This document shows, in pieces, positions 34,461 to 44,130 of a DNA stretch of 64,000 bases. Origin of the DNA: Bacteroidales bacterium (GTDB lineage: Bacteria > Bacteroidota > Bacteroidia > Bacteroidales > UBA932). Position 1 is the first letter of the stretch; each line of letters opens with the position of its first letter. A model generated the notes under the pieces. That model was not told where the DNA came from, made no database searches, and worked only from the letters and a program-made list of their open reading frames with translations. A program made the position numbers and the translations under genes. Location of the stretch: assembly GCA_017959005.1 (NCBI GenBank), contig JAGDBO010000008.1:62001-126000 (forward strand), read 5' to 3'.

Positions 34461-35162
34461 TTAGATAAGAGGCAGAAGCACCTTAGCAAACTTAAGGTCT
34501 TCCGGAGTGGTAATCTTAAGATTAAACTTGCTCCCCTCTATTGTATCAAACTTATAACCACTACTCTCCATTACCGTAGCGTCATCCGTGAAGGTTGGGG
34601 AGTAGGGTTTTTTATAGGCCTTCTTCAAACGGGTGGAGTCAAAGACCTGAGGAGTCTGAACCAGCATATAATCCTCTCTTACAGCAGGTTTTGTAGATAC
34701 AGCCGCTCCGTTTTCATCATAGACCTTCTTTCTCATAGATTCCACCACTGAGACTACGGGTATTACGCCTGAGCACTCATCATCTATCTTGTAGGTTAAG
34801 AGCTCCTTAAGAAGGGTTCTTGGTACAATTGGACGGACACCGTCGTGAACCGCCACAACCGCTCCGTCTGGAATCACCTCCAGGGCGGACCTTACAGAGT
34901 GAAAGCGGGTCAAACCTCCCGGCACTATGCGATGGCTGAAGAGAAGGTCATGCTCATTGTAGAACTTCTTCCACTCCTCAATGTGTGAAGGGGGGAGAAC
35001 CAGCACTATCTCCAAAGGCAAATCGAGAGAGGTAAAGAGCTCTATCGTTCTGAGCAAAATAGGTTTACCGTCCAGATCCAAAAACTGCTTTGGAACCGCA
35101 GAGTGCATCCTTCTTCCGCTACCTCCCGCCGTGATTATTGCATAGTACTTTTTTGAGGCCAT
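34461..35162 (-). CDS. ispD: 2-C-methyl-D-erythritol 4-phosphate cytidylyltransferase
   Basis: Third enzyme of the MEP isoprenoid pathway, adding CMP to methylerythritol phosphate. The 233-residue protein starts with the nucleotide-binding loop IITAGGSGRRMHSAVPKQFLDLDGKPIL. It has VAVHDGVRPIVP (Asp and the substrate Arg) and DDATVMESSGYKFDTIEGSKFNLKITTPEDL near the end, which is the IspD signature. It is divergent from purH and has its own TAnnTTTG box. Confidence 0.95.
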   Translation of the reverse strand: MASKKYYAIITAGGSGRRMHSAVPKQFLDLDGKPILLRTIELFTSLDLPLEIVLVLPPSHIEEWKKFYNEHDLLFSHRIVPGGLTRFHSVRSALEVIPDGAVVAVHDGVRPIVPRTLLKELLTYKIDDECSGVIPVVSVVESMRKKVYDENGAAVSTKPAVREDYMLVQTPQVFDSTRLKKAYKKPYSPTFTDDATVMESSGYKFDTIEGSKFNLKITTPEDLKFAKVLLPLI

Positions 35163-35193
35163 CTGATGCTATTTTTTTGAGAAATTGACAGGA

Positions 35194-35201
35194 CAAAAAT
35201 A
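35194..35201 (-). promoter_or_regulatory. -7 box for ispD
   Basis: Reverse strand TATTTTTG, about 32 nt before the ATG at 35162. Confidence 0.4.
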
Positions 35202-35223
35202 TAAATAATTGACCTATTATTTA

Positions 35224-35231
35224 TAATTTTG
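35224..35231 (+). promoter_or_regulatory. -7 box for purH
   Basis: TAATTTTG. It contains an in-frame TTG that could otherwise be read as a start, which favours the GTG at 35256 as the real purH start. Confidence 0.45.
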
Positions 35232-35255
35232 TGGGGTTACATAAAATCAGAAAAA

Positions 35256-36773
35256 GTGAAAGAGATTAAAAGAGCGCTTATATCCGTCTTTGACAAGGAC
35301 GGGATTGTTGAGATAGCCGGATATCTGGCTAAAGAGAACGTTGAGATACTCTCTACGGGGGGTACCGCAGACTTTTTGAGCCAAAACGGCTTTAAGGTTA
35401 CAAAAGTTGAGGATTTGACCGGCTACCCTTCCATTTTGGGAGGCAGAGTGAAGACCCTCCATCCGGCAGTGTTCGGAGGTATTCTGGGAAGGCGTGATAA
35501 TCCGCAAGACATTAAGGAGTTTGAAACTTACTCTATCTCCCCGATAGATTTAGTTATAGTAGACCTCTACCCTTTCTCGGAGACTGTAGCAAAGGGCGCT
35601 TCTCATGAGGATATAATTGAGAAGATAGACATTGGAGGTATTTCACTGATCCGTGCTGCTGCAAAGAACTACAAGGATGTTGTAATCATTGCTTCCAAAG
35701 CGCAATATTCCAACTTGTTGCAGATACTTAAAGAGCAGGGCTGCCGCACTGAGACCTCCCAGAGAGAGTACCTGGCAGCTACCGCTTTTGCAGTAACTTC
35801 ATCATATGACAGTGAAATCTTCAACTACTTTAACAGCAAGGCTAACCTCCCTGTTTTCAATAAGATAATTGATGAGAGCAAGAGTCTGCGTTACGGAGAG
35901 AATCCTCATCAGAAGGGAACTTACTTTGGAAGCGCCTCTTCACTTCCAACTCAGATTCACGGCAAGGAACTCTCTCACAACAACTTGCTGGACGTTGAGG
36001 CGGCCATTGAACTGATTTCAGACTTTAAGGAGACAACCGTTGCAATAATTAAACACAACAACGCCTGCGGATGCGCAAGTGCAGCTGACGTTCTAACGGC
36101 TTGGAACAGAGCTCTTGCCGGAGATCCGGTTTCTGCCTTCGGAGGTATCATTGTAACCAATGCAGAGGTTGATCTTCCGGTTGCAGAGGAGATTAACAAA
36201 CTCTTCTTTGAGGTAATCATTGCACCTTCATACACAGATGATGCACTTGAGGTACTAAAGAGCAAGAAGAACCGCATTATCCTGGTTAACAAGGGAGTAA
36301 AACTTCCTGCAGTTAAATTCCGTTCACTTTTGGGAGGAGTTCTGGCTCAGGATAGAGACTCTTACGTTGAAAAACCTAAAGACCTTAAGACGGTTACTAC
36401 ACTCTCTCCTGAGGAGGGAAAGGTTGAGGATCTTCTCTTTGCAAACAAACTTGTAAAGCATTCAAAGAGTAACGCAATTGTTCTTGCCAAAGATAAACAA
36501 CTCATTGCCAGCGGAGTGGGGCAGACCTCCAGAGTAGATGCACTCAAGCAGGCAATTGAAAAAGCAAAGAACTTTGGCTTTGATACTAACGGTGCAGTTA
36601 TGGCATCTGATGCATTCTTCCCATTCAAAGACTGCGTGGAGATTGCATTTGCAAACGGAATTAAAACAGTTATCCAGCCGGGCGGCTCCATCAGAGACGA
36701 GGAGAGCGTACAGTTCTGCAACGAGAACGGTATTGCTATGGTAATGACCGGAGTACGCCACTTTAAACATTAA
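35256..36773 (+). CDS. purH: Bifunctional phosphoribosylaminoimidazolecarboxamide formyltransferase/IMP cyclohydrolase
   Basis: Catalyses the last two steps of IMP synthesis. The 505-residue protein starts with MKEIKRALISVFDKDG from a GTG; no in-frame ATG precedes it and the promoter lies just upstream. The cyclohydrolase domain has TGGTADFL and GGRVKTLHPAVFGGIL. The formyltransferase domain contains RYGENPHQKGTYFG, KHNNACGCASA (catalytic Lys-His), FGGIIVTNA and GVGQTSRVDA. It lies 19 nt upstream of mreB, so purine synthesis and the rod-shape genes are transcribed together. Confidence 0.95.
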   Translation: MKEIKRALISVFDKDGIVEIAGYLAKENVEILSTGGTADFLSQNGFKVTKVEDLTGYPSILGGRVKTLHPAVFGGILGRRDNPQDIKEFETYSISPIDLVIVDLYPFSETVAKGASHEDIIEKIDIGGISLIRAAAKNYKDVVIIASKAQYSNLLQILKEQGCRTETSQREYLAATAFAVTSSYDSEIFNYFNSKANLPVFNKIIDESKSLRYGENPHQKGTYFGSASSLPTQIHGKELSHNNLLDVEAAIELISDFKETTVAIIKHNNACGCASAADVLTAWNRALAGDPVSAFGGIIVTNAEVDLPVAEEINKLFFEVIIAPSYTDDALEVLKSKKNRIILVNKGVKLPAVKFRSLLGGVLAQDRDSYVEKPKDLKTVTTLSPEEGKVEDLLFANKLVKHSKSNAIVLAKDKQLIASGVGQTSRVDALKQAIEKAKNFGFDTNGAVMASDAFFPFKDCVEIAFANGIKTVIQPGGSIRDEESVQFCNENGIAMVMTGVRHFKH

Positions 36774-36792
36774 AAAACAAAACTAAAAGAAT

Positions 36793-37824
36793 ATGGCATT
36801 TTCATTTTTGACACAGGAACTTGCAATTGACCTCGGAACAGCCAATACCGTAATCTTTATGAAGGACAAGATTGTGGTTGACGAGCCTTCCATTATTGCA
36901 ATAGATCAGAATACCAAAAAGCCTATAGCTGTTGGAAAACAGGCACGTCTGATGCATGAGAAGACCAACCCTAACATCCGCACTATCAGGCCTATGAAGG
37001 ATGGAGTCATTGCAGACTTCCAGGCTGCCGAGTTGATGATCAGAGGTATGATTAAGATGATCAACAACAAGCGCAGTTCTCTCTTTACACCTAACCTCAG
37101 AATTGTAATTGCCATTCCTAGCGGCAGTACCGAGGTGGAAACCAGAGCCGTACGTGACGCAGCAGAGCACTCCGGAGGAAGAGATGTGAACATCATTCTA
37201 GAGCCTATGGCCGCTGCAATCGGTATAGGTCTGGACGTGGAAGAGCCTTCCGGTCACATGGTTGTAGATATCGGAGGAGGTACCACCGAGTGCGCCGTTA
37301 TCTCTTTGGGCGGTATTGTATGGAACGAGAGCCTTAAAGTTGCGGGAGATGTCTTCACAACTGATATTCAGCAGTATCTACGCCAGCAGTACAACATCAG
37401 AGTTGGAGAGATTACCGCAGAGAAGATAAAGATTGCAGTTGGTGCAGCCATCCCGGAGTTGGAAACTCCGCCGGAGCCTTACATTGCAAAGGGTCCTAAC
37501 CTTATGACCGCATACCCTGTTGAGGTTCCAGTAACAAGCATGGAGATAGCACATTGCCTGGACAAGTCTATTGCAAAACTTGAGACTATGATTGTAAAAG
37601 TTCTGGAGCAGACTCCTCCTGAGCTTTACGCAGATATTGTCAAAGAGGGTATCTACCTCAGCGGCGGCGGTGCACTCATAAGAGGTTTGGACAAGCGTCT
37701 GAGTGACAAACTGAAGATTCCTTTCCACGTTGCTGAAGATCCGCTGAGAGCAGTTGCAAGAGGAACCAACACGGCTCTTAAGAACCTGGCTAAGAGGCAC
37801 TACCTCCCATACCTTATGAAATAG
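36793..37824 (+). CDS. mreB: Rod shape-determining protein MreB
   Basis: Actin-like filament protein that guides the elongasome, 343 residues. The nucleotide-binding blocks are GTANTVIFMKD (phosphate 1), VVDIGGGTTECAVISLGG (phosphate 2), and GIYLSGGGALIRGLDKRLSD (adenosine). The N-terminus has the amphipathic FSFLTQELAIDLG. It is first of a tightly packed mreB-mreC-mreD-mrdA-rodA block. Confidence 0.97.
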   Translation: MAFSFLTQELAIDLGTANTVIFMKDKIVVDEPSIIAIDQNTKKPIAVGKQARLMHEKTNPNIRTIRPMKDGVIADFQAAELMIRGMIKMINNKRSSLFTPNLRIVIAIPSGSTEVETRAVRDAAEHSGGRDVNIILEPMAAAIGIGLDVEEPSGHMVVDIGGGTTECAVISLGGIVWNESLKVAGDVFTTDIQQYLRQQYNIRVGEITAEKIKIAVGAAIPELETPPEPYIAKGPNLMTAYPVEVPVTSMEIAHCLDKSIAKLETMIVKVLEQTPPELYADIVKEGIYLSGGGALIRGLDKRLSDKLKIPFHVAEDPLRAVARGTNTALKNLAKRHYLPYLMK

Positions 37825-37830
37825 AGGTAA

Positions 37831-38703
37831 ATGAAACTTCCTCCATTGATTTACAACTCCATCGGGAAATTTTTCTTCTTTATCCTCTTGGAGACGCTCT
37901 GCATAATACTGATTGTAAACAACAGCATTGTGCAGCGCTACAGAATTATGGAGGGGGTAAGAGCCTTTCAATCATTCTTTTGGGAGAAGGGTACGGATGT
38001 AAAGAACTACACCCACCTGCGCAAAACAAATCGGGAACTTTTGGAAGAGAACGCTAAACTGCTGGAGCAGAACACACTACTGAGAGAGACTCTGGAAAAG
38101 AACAAGGGAGAGCAGAAACTCTTCACACTGGCAGACCAGATTAAGAGCAACATAGGAGACTCTGCAGCAAGTAATTACACCTTTGTTTTAGCAAAGGTCA
38201 TTAAGAACACACTCAACTCTGAGCACAACTATCTTATTCTGGATAAGGGAAGCAAGGATGGAATAACTGAGGATTTGGGAGTGATTACTCCATCCGCTGT
38301 TGTGGGTATTACAAGAGCTGTGGGACCTCACTACAGTTATGTCTACTCCTTCCTCAACCAACGCCAGAGCATAAGTGCAAAGATTGGCAGTTCAGATGCT
38401 TACGGCTCTCTGCACTGGGAAGGCGGCAACATTCACACCGCCTATCTAACGGAGATTCCTCTGAGCGTTTCCGTTGGAAAGGGAGATGTAGTTTACACCA
38501 GCGGAAACTCCTCATTCTTCCCATCTGACATACCCGTTGGAAAGAGCGTTTCATACTCAATACTTAACGGAGTTCACAAGAGAGTGAAGGTGGAACTGCT
38601 ACAGGATTTTTCTCACCTGGACTACGTTATAATAGTTAAGAATCAGGCACGTAGAGAGATTGATTCTCTCTCCGCCATTAAGCCCGCATTGAACACGAAG
38701 TGA
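37831..38703 (+). CDS. mreC: Rod shape-determining protein MreC
   Basis: Bitopic elongasome protein of 290 residues. It has one N-terminal membrane helix (FFFFILLETLCIILIVNN), a coiled coil (about 65-100: TNRELLEENAKLLEQNTLLRETLEKN) and the MreC beta domain with GITEDLGVITPSAVVGIT and DVVYTSGNSSFFPSDIPVG. It binds PBP2 and MreB partners. It lies 6 nt after mreB, and its stop overlaps the mreD start by 4 nt. Confidence 0.93.
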   Translation: MKLPPLIYNSIGKFFFFILLETLCIILIVNNSIVQRYRIMEGVRAFQSFFWEKGTDVKNYTHLRKTNRELLEENAKLLEQNTLLRETLEKNKGEQKLFTLADQIKSNIGDSAASNYTFVLAKVIKNTLNSEHNYLILDKGSKDGITEDLGVITPSAVVGITRAVGPHYSYVYSFLNQRQSISAKIGSSDAYGSLHWEGGNIHTAYLTEIPLSVSVGKGDVVYTSGNSSFFPSDIPVGKSVSYSILNGVHKRVKVELLQDFSHLDYVIIVKNQARREIDSLSAIKPALNTK

Positions 38704-39212
38704 ATTGGCCAAGGTACATATTGGGAGCTTTGCTGATATTGATTTTGCAACTTCTTGCATCTGCTTTCATCAATATCTGGCCGCCGCTTTACATTGCAAT
38801 AATTCCCCTTTTTATCATTCTGCTTCCTGTTCAGACAGATACATACACGCTTATGTTCTGCGGCTTTGTAATAGGTCTTCTAACGGACGCTCTCTCAGAC
38901 GGAATACTGGGATTGAACGCTGCCGCCTGCACGCTGCTTGCCGCCTGCAAAAATATGATAATAAGGCCTATACGGAGATATGACATTCAGCCGAAAGCCT
39001 TTGATTTAACATCTGCAGATTTTGATGCGAGAAAACTTTTAACGCTGCTTATATTCAGTTATCTCGTATTCTTCATTGCCTACATTCCGTTGGATTCCAT
39101 TGGGGCATCATCATTTTTCTTTATGATTTTCCGCCTGGTAATCAACGTGGTGGTTAATGTTATAATTGCATACTTGCTGGAGAGATTATGGATAAGAAGA
39201 GTCTTCTCATAG
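38700..39212 (+). CDS. mreD: Rod shape-determining protein MreD
   Basis: Small integral membrane protein (170 residues) of the elongasome with four to six hydrophobic helices (ILGALLILILQLLASAFI, PPLYIAIIPLFIILLPV, LLIFSYLVFFIAYI and a last long one). It begins at a GTG overlapping the mreC stop (GTGA). There is no ATG nearby in frame. Family identity rests on position, size and the MFCGFVIGLLTDALSDGILGLNAAA block. It overlaps mrdA by 25 nt. Confidence 0.87.
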   Translation: MNWPRYILGALLILILQLLASAFINIWPPLYIAIIPLFIILLPVQTDTYTLMFCGFVIGLLTDALSDGILGLNAAACTLLAACKNMIIRPIRRYDIQPKAFDLTSADFDARKLLTLLIFSYLVFFIAYIPLDSIGASSFFFMIFRLVINVVVNVIIAYLLERLWIRRVFS

Positions 39213-41023
39213 CAGGTATTTTGGTTATAGCATTGGCACTTGTCATCAGGTTGTTTTTTCTCCAGATTATTGATGACAAGTACAAGGTAAATGCAGCCAA
39301 CAACGCCCTGTTGTATCAGACAAAATATCCTGCACGCGGAGAGATTTATGACCGTAACCACAACACTCTGGTAGGCAACCGCACTACCTACGATATTATG
39401 GTCACTCCCAGAGATTTGCAGGAGTTTGACACTGTAGATTTCTGCAACACTTTCCATGCGGATATCAACTCCGTAAGAAGAAAACTCAAGAACTACAGAG
39501 ACAACAGAAGAAAGATCGGATATCAGAGTTTCACCTTCATAAAACAGGTTCCCGCAAAGGACTACACCCTATTTGCAGAGAAGCAGTACAAATTCCCCGG
39601 CTTCTATGCAATTGGCAGAACTGCAAGGGTTTATCCATACAAAGCAGGTGCCTCTCTTTATGGTTATATAAACGAAGCGGACTCCGCATACCTTGCAAAC
39701 AATCCTGAATACAGACGCGGAGACTACGTGGGAATCACCGGAATAGAGAAATCTTACGAGGATGTATTAAGGGGAAAGAAGGGCTACAACATAATGGTCA
39801 GAGACGTGCATAACAGAGTACGTCAGAGCTTTATGGATGGCAAGTATGATATTGAGGCAGAGCCGGGCAAAGATCTGGTGGCTTCAATAGACGGAGAACT
39901 GCAGGCCTACGGAGAACGCCTAATGAGTAACAAGGTTGGAAGCATTGTAGCCATAGAGCCGCAAACAGGTGAGATTCTGGCAATTGTATCTGCACCAGGG
40001 TTGACTATAGAGGATCTTGACAACATACGCAATGAGTATTCTCGTCTTGCAACAGACCCTTACAAGCCAATGTTCAACCGTGCGGTTATGAGCGCCTACC
40101 CTCCGGGCAGCGTCTTCAAAACGGTTAACGCACTCATTGCACAGCAGAACGGAGTCATTAAACCGGAGACTAGATTCTCCTGTTCCAGAGGCTTTTACTA
40201 CGGCGGAGGAAAGATGGGCTGCCACGGTCACCCCTCTCCGCTGGATCTGAAGCAGTCCATTATGATGTCCTGCAACGCCTACTACGCCCAAACATTCCGT
40301 GCCATGATGAAAGACCCTAACCACCAGCCAATCTCCAACGCTTTCAACCATTGGAAGGAGCAGGTGAACAGGTTTGGGTTCGGAGTAAAACTGGGGAGCG
40401 ACTTCCCTTCAGAACTCGCAGGAACTCTCCCATCTACAAAGACTTACGATAAGATTCACGGCAAGGGAAGATGGAGCGCATACAACATTCTCTCTCTTGC
40501 AATCGGCCAGGGAGAGGTTGGAGCAACTCCGCTCCAGATTGCCAACCTTGCTGCAATCATAGCAAACAGAGGCTATTACATAATACCTCACCTGATAAAG
40601 AACGCTCCGGATTCCGCACGCAGAGAGAAGTATACGGAGAAGCATTATGTTGGAGTGGATGAGGAACACTTTGGTCCGGTTATAGAGGGAATGTACCTAT
40701 CCGTTAACGCCCCGGCCGGATCGGGAGGTACATCCTGGAGAGCAAGGGTAGAGGGAATAAACGTCTGCGGAAAGACGGGAACCGCGCAAAACCCTCACGG
40801 CAAGGACAATTCAGTCTTTATGTGTTTTGCCCCAATGGAGAATCCGAAGATTGCGGTCTGCGTCTATCTGGAGAACGCGGGAGCCGGTGGAAGCTGGGCT
40901 GCACCGGTTGCCTCACTGATTGTGGAGAAATATCTCAACAGAGAGGTTAAGAGAAAGGAGTTTGAAGAGGCTATAGTCCAGACCAACCTCAAACAGTTTG
41001 TACCGGTTAAAAAGAGGAGATAA
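39188..41023 (+). CDS. mrdA: Penicillin-binding protein 2 (elongasome transpeptidase)
   Basis: Class B PBP of 611 residues with one N-terminal helix (LLIAGILVIALALVIRLFFLQII), the pedestal segment (GEIYDRNHNTLVGN), and a transpeptidase domain. The active-site motifs are PGSVFKTVNA (SxxK), MMSCNAYY (SxN) and CGKTGTAQNPHG (KTG). A cysteine-linked loop FSCSRGFYYGGGKMGCHGH precedes the SxN. It overlaps mreD by 25 nt and is 2 nt before rodA. It forms the polymerase pair with RodA. Confidence 0.95.
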   Translation: MDKKSLLIAGILVIALALVIRLFFLQIIDDKYKVNAANNALLYQTKYPARGEIYDRNHNTLVGNRTTYDIMVTPRDLQEFDTVDFCNTFHADINSVRRKLKNYRDNRRKIGYQSFTFIKQVPAKDYTLFAEKQYKFPGFYAIGRTARVYPYKAGASLYGYINEADSAYLANNPEYRRGDYVGITGIEKSYEDVLRGKKGYNIMVRDVHNRVRQSFMDGKYDIEAEPGKDLVASIDGELQAYGERLMSNKVGSIVAIEPQTGEILAIVSAPGLTIEDLDNIRNEYSRLATDPYKPMFNRAVMSAYPPGSVFKTVNALIAQQNGVIKPETRFSCSRGFYYGGGKMGCHGHPSPLDLKQSIMMSCNAYYAQTFRAMMKDPNHQPISNAFNHWKEQVNRFGFGVKLGSDFPSELAGTLPSTKTYDKIHGKGRWSAYNILSLAIGQGEVGATPLQIANLAAIIANRGYYIIPHLIKNAPDSARREKYTEKHYVGVDEEHFGPVIEGMYLSVNAPAGSGGTSWRARVEGINVCGKTGTAQNPHGKDNSVFMCFAPMENPKIAVCVYLENAGAGGSWAAPVASLIVEKYLNREVKRKEFEEAIVQTNLKQFVPVKKRR

Positions 41024-41025
41024 GT

Positions 41026-42468
41026 ATGGCTTATTATGAGAGATCACAGGCTAGAAGAGTGGATATGGGACTCGTTTTCTCATATCTTATTCTGGTTTTG
41101 TTCGGCTGGATGAACATCTACTCCGCCGTCTACTCTGAGGAGCACTCCTTTATACTGGACTTCACTCAGAGGTACGGACTCCAGTTCATCTGGATTTTAA
41201 TCTCCATAGGTGTTGCCCTCTTCATTCTTTACATAATCAATCCGGGAAACTACGCCCCAATCTCCCCCTTCCTCTACATTGGAATGCTGTTGCTGTTGGC
41301 TGCGGTGATCTTTTTAGGAAGAGAGGTAAACGGCTCAAAATCCTGGTTTTTCATAGGCTCCTTCGGATTCCAGCCGGCTGAGTTCTCCAAGATAACAACC
41401 TCCCTTCTTCTGGCTTACGTAATGAGCCAGTGGAACTTCTCCCTCTCCAACCGCAGGGATGCAATGAAGGCCGCCCTTGTAGTCCTGCTTCCTATCCTAT
41501 TGATAATCATGGAGAAAGAGACAGGCAGCGCTCTGGTCTACCTGGGACTGATACTTGTCTTCTACATGGAGGGATTGAGCGGCTGGGTTATAATCCTGGG
41601 CCTCAGCCTTATAGCTATCTTTATTATCACGATGGCGGCATCCCCTCTGGCCGCAATCGTCACAACCATAAGCGCAGCCGCACTTTTAAGATTAGCCTTC
41701 AGCAGAAAGAGCATCTGGCTGCTTACCGCCATACCGCTGATTGTTCTGATGTGCTTTATCCCGTCACTCTCAAAGATGGAGACCTTCTCCTTCCTCCGCT
41801 CTTTAAGAAGCGAAGTTTGGGCACTCATACTCTTTATACCTCACACCCTTCTCTGGATTAAAGACCTCTTTACCGAAAAGGAGGGCCGGCCATCCTTCTT
41901 CCTGCTGCTCAGCCTTTTAAGCGCAGTAATCCTAACCTTCTCCGTAAACTTCATCTTTACCAAAGTTCTCCAGCCTCACCAGAGGGCAAGAATTGAGAAC
42001 CTCTTTGGAATAACGGAAGACTTGCAGGGAATAGGTTACAACGTTCACCAATCCAAGATTGCAATTGGCTCCGGCGGTCTGTTGGGCAAGGGCTTTTTGA
42101 ACGGCACTCAAACCAAGTACAACTTTGTGCCTGAGCAGAGTACGGACTTTATTTTCTGCACCGTGGGAGAGGAGTGGGGATTTGTAGGAAGCCTTCTGCT
42201 GCTGGCCGTCTATATCTTCCTAATTACAAGAATAATACATCTGGCCTCCAGGCAATCTGACGCCTTTGCCAGAATCTACGGGTACTGTGTTGCCTCCATA
42301 TTCCTGATGCACGTAGTCATAAACATGGGAATGACAATGGGACTGCTTCCGGTCATAGGAATCCCACTACCGTTCTTAAGCTACGGCGGAAGCGGTATGG
42401 TAAGTTTTACCATACTGCTCTTCATCTTTATAAGGTTGGATATGGAGCGTCAGATGAGGGAAAACTGA
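41026..42468 (+). CDS. rodA: SEDS peptidoglycan polymerase RodA
   Basis: Multi-pass lipid-II polymerase of 480 residues, partner of PBP2. Conserved SEDS sections are VNGSKSWFFIGSFGFQPAEFSK, GSALVYLGL, LQGIGYNVHQSKIAIGSGGLLGKG, VPEQSTDFIFCTVGEEWGFVG, and the last GIPLPFLSYGGSGMV. It is about 100 residues longer than the proteobacterial RodA, mainly in the middle (about residues 200-310), as is common in this phylum. Its stop is directly adjacent to the convergent fabF stop. Confidence 0.95.
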   Translation: MAYYERSQARRVDMGLVFSYLILVLFGWMNIYSAVYSEEHSFILDFTQRYGLQFIWILISIGVALFILYIINPGNYAPISPFLYIGMLLLLAAVIFLGREVNGSKSWFFIGSFGFQPAEFSKITTSLLLAYVMSQWNFSLSNRRDAMKAALVVLLPILLIIMEKETGSALVYLGLILVFYMEGLSGWVIILGLSLIAIFIITMAASPLAAIVTTISAAALLRLAFSRKSIWLLTAIPLIVLMCFIPSLSKMETFSFLRSLRSEVWALILFIPHTLLWIKDLFTEKEGRPSFFLLLSLLSAVILTFSVNFIFTKVLQPHQRARIENLFGITEDLQGIGYNVHQSKIAIGSGGLLGKGFLNGTQTKYNFVPEQSTDFIFCTVGEEWGFVGSLLLLAVYIFLITRIIHLASRQSDAFARIYGYCVASIFLMHVVINMGMTMGLLPVIGIPLPFLSYGGSGMVSFTILLFIFIRLDMERQMREN

Positions 42469-43719
42469 TTACTCAACCTTCCCCAAAATCATTGAACTGT
42501 TGTGACCTCCAAAGCCGAAGGTATTGCTCAATGCAATCTTAACATCTCTCTTCTGCGCCTTGTTGAAGGTAAGGTTCAACTTAGAGTCAATCTCCTCATC
42601 ATCAGTAAAGTGGTTGATTGTAGGAGGAACCGTACCTGAGTTGATGGCGTGTATACAAGCAATAGCCTCAACCGCACCTGCGGCACCCAGAAGGTGACCG
42701 GTCATAGACTTGGTTGAACTGATGTTAATGTTGTATACATCCTCTCCGAATACCTCTTTAATTGCCTTAAGCTCAGCAATATCTCCAAGGTGAGTAGATG
42801 TTCCGTGAACATTGATGTAATCTACCTGAGAAGGGTTAAGGCCTGCACGTTTGAGAGCTGCTCTCATTGCAGCCATTGCACCCAGTCCCTCAGGATGAGG
42901 AGCGGTAATGTGGTAGGCGTCCGCACTGATTCCGCTGCCTAAGAACTCAGCGTAAATCTTTGCTCCTCTGGCTTTTGCGTGCTCGTACTCCTCAAGCACT
43001 ATGATTCCGGCACCCTCTCCCAGAACAAATCCGTCTCTGTCTTTATCAAACGGACGTGAAGCCGTCTTAGGATCATCGTTGCGGGTGGAGAGAGCCTTTG
43101 CGGAGTTGAAGCCGCCAACTCCCGGAATTGTAATTGCTGCCTCTGCACCTCCTGCAACTATTACGTCCGCCTCGTCCAAAAGGATGAGATCGTATGCGGA
43201 ATGAATTGCGTGAGATGATGAAGCACAAGCAGATACGGTAGCATAGTTAGGACCCATAAAGCCATACTTTATAGATACCAGACCGGATGCTATATCCGCT
43301 ATCATTTTTGGAATGAGGAATGGGTTGAAGCGTGGCTTGCAACCGTTAACCACAAAGTCTGTAACCTCTGCAGTCATTGTCTCAATACCGCCCACACCGG
43401 AACCGATAATTACTCCAACTCTGGATTTATCTATCCCTTCGGAGGCAAGGTTAGCATCTGCAACAGCCTGGTCTGCAGCAACTACTGCAAACTGGCAGTA
43501 TCTGTCCTGCTTACGGGCCTCTTTACGGTCTATAAACTGGAGCGGATCAAAATTCTTTACCTCGCATGCGAACCTGGTACTGAAGAGGGAAGCATCAAAA
43601 CGGGTGATAGGACCCGCTCCGCTTACACCGTTATCCAAGGCGTTATAGAACTCCTCAGGCGTATTTCCAAGCGGATTCAATGTTCCAATACCGGTAACTA
43701 CAACTCTCCTCTTTTCCAT
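42469..43719 (-). CDS. fabF: 3-oxoacyl-[acyl-carrier-protein] synthase II
   Basis: Elongation condensing enzyme of type II fatty acid synthesis. The 416-residue protein has the nucleophile Cys in SACASSSHAIHSAYDL and the two active-site His in NVHGTSTHLGD and SMTGHLLGAAGAVE, and the C-terminal NTFGFGGHNSS. It begins 129 nt after acpP, separated by a terminator-like hairpin. No separate promoter was found, so it may be read through at reduced level. Confidence 0.97.
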   Translation of the reverse strand: MEKRRVVVTGIGTLNPLGNTPEEFYNALDNGVSGAGPITRFDASLFSTRFACEVKNFDPLQFIDRKEARKQDRYCQFAVVAADQAVADANLASEGIDKSRVGVIIGSGVGGIETMTAEVTDFVVNGCKPRFNPFLIPKMIADIASGLVSIKYGFMGPNYATVSACASSSHAIHSAYDLILLDEADVIVAGGAEAAITIPGVGGFNSAKALSTRNDDPKTASRPFDKDRDGFVLGEGAGIIVLEEYEHAKARGAKIYAEFLGSGISADAYHITAPHPEGLGAMAAMRAALKRAGLNPSQVDYINVHGTSTHLGDIAELKAIKEVFGEDVYNINISSTKSMTGHLLGAAGAVEAIACIHAINSGTVPPTINHFTDDEEIDSKLNLTFNKAQKRDVKIALSNTFGFGGHNSSMILGKVE

Positions 43720-43795
43720 ATTTTTCTATTTTTAAAGTGCTGAATATAAGGTTTATGACCGCCCATAACAAAGCAACCGACCTATTCAGCTGGGT

Positions 43796-43830
43796 TAAAA
43801 AAAAGAGGGGATGGCCAAAGAGTCATCCCC
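43796..43830 (-). terminator. Intrinsic terminator between acpP and fabF
   Basis: On the reverse strand GGGGATG (43830-43824) pairs with CATCCCC (43813-43807), a 7-bp all-perfect stem with a 10-nt loop, followed by a T-rich run (about 43806-43796). It probably ends most acpP transcripts and lets some continue into fabF. Confidence 0.75.
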
Positions 43831-43848
43831 GTAGAACATAATTGGGGT

Positions 43849-44085
43849 TTATTTTTTCTGCGCCTCAATAAACTTGATAGCGTCTCCAACAGTTGCAATT
43901 TTCTGAGCCTCTTCCTCAGGAATCTGAATATCAAATGCCTTCTCGAATTCCATGATAAGCTCTACAGTGTCAAGGGAATCAGCACCGAGATCCTTTGTAA
44001 AATTAGCCTCAGGAGTAATTTCAGCCTCATCAACGCCTAACTTCTCAACGATGATTTCCTTAACTTTTGAAGTAATGTCTGCCAT
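43849..44085 (-). CDS. acpP: Acyl carrier protein
   Basis: Acidic 78-residue carrier of fatty-acid intermediates. The phosphopantetheine Ser is in [15 protein letters not shown], and the helices II-IV (ALGIEIPEEEA-like [18 protein letters not shown]) follow. I start at the ATG at 44085 (MADITSK); the TTG at 44091 is an in-frame alternative. Its own promoter box lies 45 nt upstream. Confidence 0.97.
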   Translation of the reverse strand: MADITSKVKEIIVEKLGVDEAEITPEANFTKDLGADSLDTVELIMEFEKAFDIQIPEEEAQKIATVGDAIKFIEAQKK

Positions 44086-44130
44086 GATCAATAGTTTTAG
44101 TTAATAATAAGTTTACATTTTAGTAGGTTG

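Noticed and set aside
35229..35255. TTG start for PurH
   Set aside because: It overlaps the TAATTTTG promoter box; the GTG at 35256 gives the usual N-terminus.
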